Program-made: the position numbers and the translations under genes
Part shown: piece by piece, positions 54,631 to 64,000 of the stretch
Layout of the letters: each line of letters opens with the position of its first letter
Numbering within the stretch: the first letter of the stretch is position 1
From: Lunularia cruciata
Taxonomy: Eukaryota > Streptophyta > Marchantiopsida > Lunulariales > Lunulariaceae
NCBI GenBank assembly: GCA_948567375.1
Contig: OX419755.1
Span: 26,118,517 to 26,182,516 of the forward strand
Reading direction: 5' to 3'
DNA length: 64,000 nucleotides
Notes under the pieces: model-generated
Told to the model about the DNA's origin: nothing
What the model saw: the letters and a program-made list of their open reading frames with translations, nothing else
The model's database searches: none

Positions 54631-55389
54631 GTAATACCAACAGCTAGATAGATGATCTAGAGATAAAATTTGGTTTGGTAATATTTGTAAGGATGTTCTA
54701 CATGAAGGACTAAGTAGTTAAGCTAGAGGTATCACCAAAATAGTACTTCTACAAATAGGCCAAAAACCAAAACATGCTTGGAAACTTTAGAATCAATAGC
54801 TAAGCATATGATCTAAAGGTGAAACTTGGGGTGGTGACATCTAGAAGGATGTTACACATGATGGAGAACATAGATCAGATAGAGGTATCACCAAAAGAGC
54901 ACTTCTACTAATAGGGCAAAAGCCAAAATAGGCCAAAAAACTTCAGAGGCAATTTGGAGGCCTAAATGGATTAATTAGGCCTTAAAAAATGTGTTGATGA
55001 TTCCCCTCTCCCAATAGAGGAAAGGCTGGCCTTACCTTCCTCCTTGGTTTTTCTTGCCAAGAGCTTTCCAACGACACCTCACCGGTGATTCTGAGATTCC
55101 TACAAGAAGATTCCCTAAAGATTCCCTCTAGTCAAAGTCTATTTGACCAACTAGATGGGACCAAGACCAACATGTCACCCATCCAAGCAAGTAAACTAAG
55201 AGTGGAGTTTGCTGACAAGTCACCTATCCATGTGCCTAATCCTATGGTGGAGCTTCCTTGGAGGAGATCCTCCTTGGTTATATAATAAAGAGAAGGTGCT
55301 CCTTTGGAGCATCGTAGGATTGAGTGTGAAATCTGTGTTTTCTCTCTTGTATCTCTCTTGAAGAGTTCTCTTATCTGTGGAATATTCCA
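54631..55389 (+). repeat. 5' LTR of element G (759 bp)
   Basis: Starts TGTAATACC, ends ATATTCCA. Longer than the 3' LTR, which has lost an internal stretch containing the repeated CACCAAAA-AGTACTTCTAC segment. Confidence 0.85.
55279..55313 (+). promoter_or_regulatory. TATA box and downstream hairpin of the G-family LTR
   Basis: TATATAATAA (55279-55288), then GGTGCTCC-TTT-GGAGCATC (55296-55313), an 8-bp stem (one G-T pair) with a 3-base loop. In the 3' LTR (about 60911-60929) the stem is perfect. The two solo LTRs also keep a TATA and most of the stem. Just upstream, GGAGGA-GA-TCCTCC is a second inverted repeat. The position suggests the transcription start region. Confidence 0.6.
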
Positions 55390-55390
55390 A

Positions 55391-55402
55391 TGGTATCAAA
55401 GC
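55391..55402 (+). other. Primer binding site of element G (tRNA-Met type)
   Basis: TGGTATCAAAGC, one base different from the standard initiator-Met site TGGTATCAGAGC, one base after the LTR. Confidence 0.88.
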
Positions 55403-55486
55403 AAGTATTTTAATCCAAGAGAGTAGATCACTCTTCTTAGAACAACACAAGCTACTAAAACTAAGTAATTTGAGGTAGAGACCATA

Positions 55487-56980
55487 GTGCAATTGCTAGA
55501 CTTGGAGAAGGGCTTTAGAGAGCGAATGGGATGGATGCACAAAAGAGGAAATTTTCCTATACCTAGCTTCCTATTCTTGAATCCATTCCACATCAAGATT
55601 ATATACATCCAACGTGAGCAAATGAAAGTATTGCTAGTTTATCGCTTTGGAGCAAAATTCATGGACAAAGTGATGAATTCACCAAACCCAATGATTCTAC
55701 CTGTGGTGCTATACAACCAAAAGTAGGATTTGACAATCTACATTCTTTTATGATGTTATGGATCTAAATGTACCAAATCTGCACCCTTTCAACAAGCGAG
55801 TAGAAATCCATTATGTAGTTAGACCAAAAGTGATGTTTAGGGAGCTTGTAGTCCTAAATTTTGGTGAGTAATATTATCAACAAGTGATGGACTTTGAGGT
55901 CCCAATCGTAGTCCCCATAGTTTTTTCACCCTCTCAATGATCATTCTAACCCTCTATTGAAGTAGGAAGTAGCAAGTGAACATTGATCATGTGTAGGAAT
56001 CATGGATCCGCAATTGTAGGAGTTAATGCAAGGAATGCAAGGGATGTTAAACCAAGTTTCAAGAAATCAAGATTGCCATGGAGGAATTGAAAAATCAAAT
56101 AAGTGTTGTCAAGAAGGATCAAGTAATGCAAGAAGTGGAGCCGTCTCAACAACCTGCCCCAACAATCGAAGTACTTGGAGAGTTATGCATGTCGATGACA
56201 CCAATTCCAATCAACAACCAAGCCATGTTGTTACTACAAATGAAGAAGACATGCAACATCAAGCCTTACAAGGGAAAACATTCCATAAGAGAAGTGGAAA
56301 ATTGGATTTCAAGAATGAATTGATACCTTTGATGGTTCAAAATGGAGATCATTGATCATTCTACATGTGTGTTTGCATGTGAGTACTTGACCAATAAAGC
56401 CTTCACATGGTATGACGCTTGGGAACTATCATTGCTGGTAGAAAGAAGAGAGATCACTTGGACAGCCATGCAAGAAGGGCTGCTCAAGAATTTCCAATCT
56501 ATAGATTTCATGCAAATGGCTCAAATCAGACTCTAGGGTTGAAGTAGAAGAATAGCATACAAGAGTACATGGAAGCATTTTTGGATCTACAGGTTGCAAT
56601 AAGCAATTTGAGTCCAGCCAAAGCTCTTGATACGTCGAAGAGAGGATTAAAAGAGCAAATTCACTAAGAGGTAATGGTGCAAAATCCTTGTACTTTTTGA
56701 AGCCATTGCCTACGTCCAAATAATAGCATGGGTGCTTGGAGGAAGTGAAGCAATAACACCAATGCAAAACTATCAAGACACACTATTTTGGTGGATCAGT
56801 ACCTATGGAATTGTGCAACATTTGGTTCTAAGATAGAGGAGCAAGACCTCTCCAAGGAGAACAAGGATGGGTTGAAGAAAGGAGAGAAGGAGTCCCACAG
56901 GGAGAAAGGGCTCAATCAAAACAACAATGATGTTACAAGTGTGGCAAAATTGGGCACATAGCCATCAATTGTCATGCTTG
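55487..56980 (+). pseudogene. Element G gag
   Basis: Pieces in several frames: an N-terminal region 55487-55730, a Q-/E-rich region 56026-56340, the gag core about 56280-56540 (V-E-N-W-I-S-R-M, A-F-T-W-Y-D) and a single CCHC knuckle at 56931-56972 (C-Y-K-C-G-K-I-G-H-I-A-I-N-C). Frameshifts and stops between them. Confidence 0.75.
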
Positions 56981-57189
56981 TAATCTTAGAGGCCCTTGGC
57001 CTCCATACAAGCAACCTCTGAACCACATGGAGAGACAAATTGAAGAGGAAGATATAGAAACCACATCGGATAAACAAAGATTGCCAATAAATGTACCTTG
57101 TGGCCTTATTGGCTTGGTGAAGAAGAGTAAAAGTAGGAGGAGGAAGAAGATGAGTGTGCAAAGAAGGAGAAAGATAAATGCACAATTAA

Positions 57190-59000
57190 TTGGTAAATGG
57201 AGTGCTAGAAGGCAATCCAGTGAGAGTGTTGATAGACCTTGGGGCAACAAAGAATTTCTTGTTCCACTCTCTTGCAATAAGGTTGGGGATAAAACTAGAG
57301 AAGGATGAGAAGGATGAAGTAGAGTTACCTAATGGTCATATAGAGAAGATGGAGTCGTTACCTAGAAAGGTAATACTCTCTATAGGAGGGAATCAAGAAG
57401 CAATCAAGTGGTGAGTGATACAACTAGCTCGTTATGATGCAATCTTAGGTATGCCATGGATATAGCACTACAACCCCACGGTGGATTGGAGAAAGAAAGT
57501 AGTGAAAACTAGTCAATGGGAGATCTTTGGGATTAAAGGAAGATCACAAAGGCAAGAGTTGCCTCTATATGTCATAAAGACCACATCTATTGGTAAGATA
57601 GATAGATGTTTTATGGGTTTAATAAAAGAAGTCCAGAGTGCTCAACACAATAGACAAATTCCTATGAAATTGAAAGATGTGGTTAATGAGTTCCAAGATT
57701 TCTTTTTGGATAAATTACCTGTAGGATTACCACCAAAAAGGAGAGTAGATCATGAAATTGAGATACATCTTGGGAAGACAGCTCCTTGTAAGGCTCCATA
57801 TCAACTATCACCTCAAGAGTTGGAGGAGTGTAAGGCTCAAATCAAGGATATGTTGCAGAAGGGATTTTATCCAACCCGGCATACACCATATGGAGCTCCT
57901 ATATTGTTTGTGAAGAAGAAAGACAGAACATGCACATGTGCATTGACTACCGGGGACTGAATCAACAAATGATGAAGAATAAATATCCACTACCTTGCAT
58001 GGATGACTTGTTTGATCATCTCAATGGGGCAAGGCACTCACCAAACTTGATTTGTAGAGCAGTTACTACCAAATCAGGATTGCAAAAGAAGACCTACACA
58101 AAACTGCCTTTCAAACAAGGTATGGTCACTTTAAGTACTTGGTGATGCCATTTAGCCTCACCAATGCTCCAACCACTTTCATAAGTCTTAGGAATGAAAT
58201 ATTTTGTTTGTACTTGATGACATCTTAATCTACAAAAGTGTGTGGACAGAGTACAAGCAACATCTACAAAAAGTCCTCCATATTCTACAACATAATCAAT
58301 TGTATGCCAACATCTCAAAGTGCAAGTTTGGAAAATCTGAAGTAGACTACTTAGGGCATAGAGTAAGTGTGGAGGGTATCCAAGTGTTAACAAATAAAAT
58401 AAAGATCATTCAAAAATGGAGTGCTCTAGAAGATCAGACTCAACTCAAGAATTTCTTGGGATTGATGGGGTTGTATCATTGATTTGTCAAGGACTTCTCC
58501 AAGATTGCTTAACCCCTAATAGCACTATTGGGCAAGCAAAAGAGGTGGATATTGAGAACCGCTCAAAAATTGGCCTTTCAAGAGTTGAAAGATACATTAC
58601 TATATGCACCAATCTTGAAATGGTATGACCCAAAACGTCCAATCAAGATGGATACAGATGTAGCAAAAGAGCAATCCTACAACAAGAATGGCAAGATAGA
58701 TGGCACCCAATTGCATATTTCTCTTGTAAGTTGCTACCAGCAAAATGCAACTATCATACCACCAAACTAGAAGAGCTGGCCATTGCACTTGCAACCAAGC
58801 ATTGGAAGCACTATTTGGGTGAGAAGGCATTTGTGGTAGAGACAGACCACAAACCTCTAGTCTACCTTGAGACACAAAAGGATCTTTCTCATTGATAGAT
58901 TTGGTGGGCAAAAAGGAGACAATAATTCAGCATGAAAATCGAATATATGGAAGGTAAGAAGCAATTTGCAGATGCATTCACCCAAATGCTGATGGCAAAC
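57190..59000 (+). pseudogene. Element G protease, RT and RNase H
   Basis: Protease V-L-I-D-L-G-A-T-K-N-F (about 57225), with Leu where most chromoviruses have Ser or Thr. [27 protein letters not shown] (about 58207), Y-L-G-H-R-V-S. RNase H around 58520-58990, with K-M-D-T-D-V and V-E-T-D-H-K-P-L. Several frameshifts. Confidence 0.82.
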
Positions 59001-59129
59001 AATTTGGTGGTAGGCATCAAGATGAACCCTGAATTCCGGCCCAGGTTTCTTGTTGCTACAAAAATTGATCCATAGATTGTAGGTGCTCAAGCATCCAAAA
59101 GCATCACTAGCACCTAAGGACTCATCTTC

Positions 59130-60447
59130 CATGATGGTAGGTTGTGGATTCCAGATGATATGGATCTAAGAACCACCATCCTAACAAAATATCATGATTT
59201 TGCCATTGCAAGTCACATTGGAATGGACAAGACCTTGGATGCAGTCAAACGCCAGTATTATTGGCCCAAGATGAGCAACAATGTGACAAAATATGTTTGG
59301 AGTTGCCTACTTTGTCAACAAAATAAGGCTTCTAATCAAGCTCCCACTGGACTCCTTCAACCTCTCTCCACTCCTACACAACATGGGAACAAGTAAGCAT
59401 GGATCTGTTTTGTGAATTGCCCAAGACCACCTCTAGGTTTGATTCTATTGTAGTCTTTGTTGACCGACTCAAAAAAATGATTCATGTATGTCTTGCCACC
59501 AAGGATGTGACTGCCCCACAACTAGCTCAATTATACTTAGATGCAGTCTTTTCCCATCATGGCTTGTCTCAAATGCTCATCACAAATAGAGGTACTCAAT
59601 TCACCAGTTTGTTTTGGAGAACATTCTTTGGGTTCTTCAAAACCAAATTGGTTATGTCCACAACTTACCATCCATAGACTGATGGACAAACAAAGAGGGA
59701 AAATTGCACTATTGAGGACATGATTTGGGGCTTTACTTTGGATGAGCAAGAGAGTTGGGACACCTTACTCCCATTGGTGGAATTTGCATACAACAATTCA
59801 ATGAATGCTTTCAATGAATGCCAAGTCACACTGTTCTTCCTCATGTATGGAGAGCATCCTTTTACACCTTCAAGCTTGATGAAGGTCTGCCCAATGCCTA
59901 CCAAGGTGGACGCTATCAACACTTTTATTTCTAGAATCCAACAAGGGTGGAGCACGTCAAGCATAGGTTATAGATCACCCAAAATTGGCAAAAGCAATAT
60001 GCATATGCACACCTCAAACACATGGAGTTCAATGTGGGAGAGCAAGTATGGCTACAACCACCAACCTCAAGTTAGTTGGTCCTCATAAGCTCAGACCTCC
60101 TTTCATTGGACCTTTCTCCATCCTGCGTCACATTGGAACTATGGCCTATCACCTTGAGCTATCGCCACATATGAAGATCCACCAAGTGTTCATGTTTCCT
60201 TCTTATGATGAGATGCTCCCCGGCCGCCCCACTTCTCTTCCATCCAAGAAAGTTGACCTTGTCCAACCTTGGTTGATGACACAGAGGAGTATGAAGTCAA
60301 ATGCATTTTCCAGAAGCAGATCCGGGGTACTCGCCATCCATGTGTGGAATACTTGGTAAATTGGAAAGGGTACCCCTTATATGAGGTGACATGGGAGGCA
60401 ACAACCAACTTGGCACACGCATCAATGTTAGTGAAATCTTTTGAGTA
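59130..60447 (+). pseudogene. Element G integrase and chromodomain
   Basis: HHCC: K-Y-H-D and S-H-I-G-M-D-K-T, then C-L-L-C-Q-Q-N-K (59142-59396). Core: S-M-D-L-F-C-E-L, L-I-T-N-R-G-T-Q-F (second Asp changed to Asn) and a stop before D-G-Q-T-K-R. C-terminal chromodomain about 60280-60446, with V-E-Y-L-V-N-W-K-G-Y and V-T-W-E, ending at TAA. Chromodomains steer chromovirus integration to heterochromatin. Confidence 0.85.
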
Positions 60448-60491
60448 ATAGCTTTGCAATGAGGACGTTGCGTCTTAAAAGGAGAGAGGTT

Positions 60492-61003
60492 TGTAATACC
60501 AATAGCTAGATAGATGATCTAGAGGTGAAATTTGATTTAATAATGTCTGTAAGGATATTATACATGAGGCCTAAACGGATGAATTAGGCCTCAAAAATGT
60601 GTATATCCCCCCCCCCCCCACCCAAATGTAGGAAAGTTTGGCCTTCCCTCCCCACTAGTTTTTCTTGCCAATAGCTTTCCAATGGTACCTCATCCACATG
60701 ATTTTGCTTTTCCTACAAGAAAATTCCATAAAAGATTCTCTCCAAACAAAGCCTGTTTAACCAACCAGATGAGACCAAGACCGGCATGTCACCCATCCAA
60801 GCAAGTAATATAAGGGTGGAGCTTGCTTTCAGGTCACCTATCCATGTACCTAATCCTATGGTGGAACTTCCTTGGAAGAGATCCTCCTTGGCTATAGAAT
60901 AAAGAGAAGATGCTCCTTTGGAGCATCGGAGGATTGAGTGTGAAATCTATATTTTCTCTCTTATATCTCTCTTGAAGAGTTCTCTTGTCCTCAAAATATT
61001 ACA
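60492..61003 (+). repeat. 3' LTR of element G (512 bp)
   Basis: Starts TGTAATACC after AAAAGGAGAGAGGT (purine tract) and ends AATATTACA. Contains a C-rich run near 60608-60620 and a perfect GATGCTCC-TTT-GGAGCATC hairpin. Confidence 0.87.
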
Positions 61004-62400
61004 AGTTCATATGCCCAACTTGCTTGTGCTAGATAGCAATGTCATGGACAATTGGACCACTCTATCCATACATGATAGATTACAAGGGAGGTATAGAAGC
61101 ATCAATCTTAAACAATCTGACATTCCTACTACCTTGTGCTATAAGATTACCATCAACATCTTCAATAAAGCATCCATTTTTGTTGAAGCGCATTTGCATC
61201 CCATGCTCTACCAACTGTCCTTTAGATGGAAAAAAAATTTGGATATGGTAGGCACATGAAGAACATTTTGTAATCCTTTGAATGAAGAATATGCAATAGA
61301 GAGTGAAATGTGACCAATATATTCAATCTGGTACTTGGTGTCATCTCTTATCACCATGTATTATGGCATCTCCATAGGTTGAAAGGTAGTGAACCACTCT
61401 TTATATGGTGTCATGTGAGTAGTAGCACCCAAATCAATCACCAATCAATTTCAAGTTGGAACATTGCATAGCTTTGAGAGTGATGACTAGCAATTGCTCT
61501 TGCTCTTTTGTGCAAGCATAACCTTGTTGCTTGTTCTGGTTGTTCAGCTTCTTGAAGCAGAATTTGGCAATGTTTCCTTATTGGTGATAGTAGTTATAGG
61601 TACCAAGAGCGGGTCATATGTTTTGTCCTCAAATATTCTGCATATATTGTTGTGGTGCTCCACGTTCATCACTAACCTGATTGCCAACGTTAAGAACACC
61701 ACCTCTTGTAGCATTCTTGAATCAACCCCTTCCTCAAAATTCTCCAATGCCTACAAAAACAAGCCTTTTGGGACATTGAACAAGGAGGAGCTAGCACTTT
61801 GCAACAATCACACCTCCTCACCAAGTAGCATCACAATCAATTCATCCCACTTGAGAAGTGGCTCTTAGGTAGAAATCAATGTCACAAACTATTTATAGTC
61901 TGGTGTGAGTATCTTGTAGCATACTTTCTATTAGTATAGTTTGATCAATTACAATCTCCACAATGGCAAGTTAATCCACTCGGCTCTTCATGTGGTTAAC
62001 ATAACTATTAATGCACATTGAGCCTTTCTTGGCCATATTGAGCCATTGTAGCAAGTGAAAATTCCTAGCCTCTATTCCAGATTGAAAAAATTCATCATAG
62101 CATCCCAAGCCATCTTTGGTGAAGTGAGATCCTAAATGTGACCTATCATTGATGATGAAACACCCAATGCAATGTAATGGAATGATGAAATGATCTATAT
62201 GCACATGTTGCATGTGTTGCTTCCAATATTGCATCACCAACTATCACAACCATTTTTTTTATCCTCCTTTATCACAAGACTCCATAGTCCTTGACCCCAT
62301 AGGAACATCTATATGCAAATTTTTGAAATGGTCCAATTGAGCTTGTTGAGCTTCTCTCCATTGATCAAACCTATGGATGGACTCTGCCATTACTACATTA
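61004..62400 (-). pseudogene. Element H gag, zinc knuckle, protease and start of GAG-pre-integrase
   Basis: Minus-strand frame starts M-A-E-S-I-H-R-F-D-Q-W near 62392. A gag body follows with an open piece at 61971-62240 (L-N-M-A-K-K-G-S-M-C-I-N-S-Y). A degraded knuckle lies near 61580 (G-N-I-A-K-F-C-F-K-K). Copia protease-end and pre-integrase sequence runs 61250-61004 (G-Q-L-V-E-H-G-M-Q-M-R-F, then H-K-Q-V-G-H-M-N at the junction with G). Many stops. Confidence 0.7.
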
Positions 62401-63214
62401 TAGAATTATATCACTCATACTCATGAGAACAATCAAGAAATGCACCATAGACAAGGTGGGTTGACAACATGGTGCAAACAAGTAATTCTTATATTGATAA
62501 GAAACACATAGCTTGACTCATAGAGTCCAAATTTACATTGTACCTCAAAAGTGAACTCACTCAATAATTGTAACAAAAAAATGGATGATAGCTCAAATTG
62601 ACCCAAGAATTCCCACATTGACAATATGACCAATTGTGGATTCTTTTTGGCCTTTGGGTTAACCAAATGTGCACTATAGCCCCAAAAAATCATTTGGCTC
62701 TTCAAATTGATTGCAAAAGTTCTCAAAAGATGTTACCAATGACAAAATGACCTCCAAATGTCACAAAAATTGAGTGTTTACTAAATTGGATGTTGAGAAA
62801 AAAATAATTCTATGACTTGGTGCATCAGCTTGGGCAAAAGCTACAATCTTGACCTCCAAATTGCAATTTTAGGTCAAAATAGCACAAATTGTGACTCATG
62901 TTGCATCAGCTGAATCCCAAAACTCTCAAGATGCTCTCACTTATCTTTCTCCATATGTAAACATCTTACTAGACCCTCACTTGCTCTAACAATGTCAAAG
63001 AATACAAGGATTGGACAAACATCCAAGACCCTTCATAGCAGATCATGAAGGAGAGTATGAGAGAGCACACAAGGAGAATAAGCAAGAAATGAATGAAGAG
63101 AGGTACTCCTCTCATGTTTATATAGTAAATATGTGTATCTTGAACCCTAATACAATTGTACAATGAGAACTAAGTCACTAACTAAGTCACTATGACCTTG
63201 GGATAATATCAACA
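62401..63214 (-). other. Probable 5' LTR and leader of element H
   Basis: Minus strand starting at 63214 reads TGTTGATATTATCCC, a typical copia LTR beginning. ACTATATAAACATGAG near 63115 is a good TATA box. I could not find the LTR end or a primer site, and no second LTR is in the window to confirm it. Confidence 0.35.
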
Positions 63215-64000
63215 CGTTTGAACATAGCAATATACAATGTTGACATGTTTGTGGGTCTATGCTCATGAGTTTGATGTAGTTATAGGAAAAAACATCCAAG
63301 TATTCTTGGAAGAGGGCTTGGTAAGTAGGTTGTTCTTCAATGCACATATTGGTGCTAATCTTGAAATACTTGGGTGTTTCTTCCATCCTAGAGATATCCA
63401 AATCTTGAATTTTTTCCACTACTTGTAAGTGGATGCGGGATGGTCATAAACAATGTTTTGGGAGGTTTGTCCAAAATATACTATTGTAACTCATCCTCAT
63501 GTATGGTTTAATGGACCTCATGTTCTTTTTTCAATCCACTTTGTGGGTTTTGGCATGGCGTCAACAACAATGGTGTGGATTGGAGGACTCATCTTCTTAG
63601 AAATTGTTTGGAGAACTACTTTGCTCATAAAAGGCTATGTTTTTCTATCCTAGGGAATAATAATATTTTCATGAAGAGTCTCAACAAGTTGGAGGCATTC
63701 CTCATCTATTTCTTCAACCTAACAATTGATGTCATCTTTGATATAGAAGCAAGAGGTAGTCAAGGTTTCTTGAGTATGTCCTAGGTGTAAGGCAGTGGGA
63801 ACATTGTATGGTGGAAAGCTTCATTGTTAGTTCTAAATGAAGTGTCCTTTGATCCAAAGAGACTGTGCTTGGGGCCAAGGAAGTGTGCCTACCAAGAACA
63901 TTTCATTGACTCACCGGAAGAATGGGGCTATTGCATTGTGGTTTTTTGGCATGATCACTCATTTCTTCCTTTGTTATGAAAAGACAATTGGAAATGGCAT
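63215..64000 (-). pseudogene. Element I: gypsy pol remnant (pre-RT region)
   Basis: The best piece (63237-63419, minus) reads Y-F-K-I-S-T-N, L-F-Q-E-Y-L-D-V-F-S-Y-N-Y and I-D-P-Q-T-C-Q-H, matching the segment just before RT in plant gypsy elements (compare F-x-D-V-F-A-W-S-Y). Upstream sequence to 64000 is decayed pol in several frames. H appears to have inserted here. The remainder of the element is not recognised. Confidence 0.5.

Larger units (their letters stand above)
54631..61003 (+). mobile_element. Element G: Ty3/gypsy chromovirus, decayed but full length (6373 bp)
   Basis: LTRs 54631-55389 and 60492-61003, a tRNA-Met primer site, gag, protease, RT, RNase H, integrase and a C-terminal chromodomain. 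It splits H between the two halves of the integrase zinc motif. No clean TSD: flanks are CATTT left and AGTTC right, so a small change occurred at one end. Two solo LTRs of this family lie at 29183-29912 and 36027-36610. Confidence 0.88.
34954..63214 (-). mobile_element. Element H: decayed Ty1/copia element, host of E, G and an A-family solo LTR
   Basis: Minus-strand copia gag, protease and integrase pieces occur in order at 62400-61004, 54630-54488, 53795-53434 and 35162-34954, separated by clean insertions. The junctions with E and with the A-family solo LTR carry target-site duplications. The piece at 34954 is cut by the pogo-like element, and RT and the 3' end are not in the window. The 5' LTR start is placed tentatively at 63214. 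Confidence 0.7.

Noticed and set aside
60608-60620. C-rich run as a regulatory signal
   Set aside because: A simple low-complexity stretch in a decayed LTR, not conserved in the 5' LTR of G.
54631-61003. A target-site duplication for element G
   Set aside because: CATTT and AGTTC do not match. I see none, though the flanks are clearly two halves of H.

Overview
This window is plant nuclear DNA made almost entirely of transposable elements. I found no convincing host gene, rRNA, tRNA or CRISPR array. The sequence looks A+T-rich. Ty3/gypsy elements of several lineages dominate, with one Ty1/copia element and one pogo/Tigger-like DNA transposon. The plant assignment rests on plant-type LTR features: a tRNA-Met primer site, tRNA-Asp-like primer sites, a chromovirus with a chromodomain, and OTA-type (Athila/Tat-like) Gag-Pol. 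A large-genome non-flowering plant (conifer, fern, lycophyte or bryophyte) is a guess.

Layout. The left half (1-32,000) is a gypsy remnant 'D' (+) hit by an old copy of the methyltransferase-bearing gypsy family 'E' (E-old, 1-4446, -) and by an old element 'B' (+, 5542-31624). B was then split by element 'C' (-, 11643-29121; TSD GGTGG). C has 3.7-3.8 kb LTRs that each carry a long reading frame. C was itself hit by an oppositely oriented solo LTR of its own family (20095-23844; TSD ATCCA). B also holds a solo LTR of family 'G' (29183-29912). Next come an unassigned stretch and a decayed pogo-like transposon (about 32455-34953).

The right half (34954-63214) is a decayed copia element 'H' (-). 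It was split by a full-length E element (35163-53433, -; 4-bp TSD CCTT), by a solo LTR of the A family (53796-54487; TSD GTCT) and by chromovirus 'G' (54631-61003, +). E in turn holds a young element 'A' (41577-49417, +; TSD GGTC) and a G-family solo LTR (36027-36610; TSD ATATG). An older gypsy remnant 'I' fills 63215-64000.

Main biology. (1) E encodes gag, protease, a DNMT3-like cytosine-5 DNA methyltransferase, RT, RNase H and integrase, and ends in a PHD finger. It is a retroelement able in principle to write and read chromatin marks, though this copy is broken by stops, a mutated RT active site and two insertions. (2) C carries inside its LTR a frame of about 850 codons (conserved N-terminal region, acidic middle, long coiled coil), preserved in three diverged copies. 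(3) A is intact and recent: its two 693-bp LTRs differ at one base, and Gag-Pol is one 1608-residue frame with all catalytic residues, preceded by a separate zinc-knuckle ORF. E-old keeps the empty site for A's insertion. In several nests, removing the insert and one TSD copy restores a protein frame, which confirms order and boundaries.
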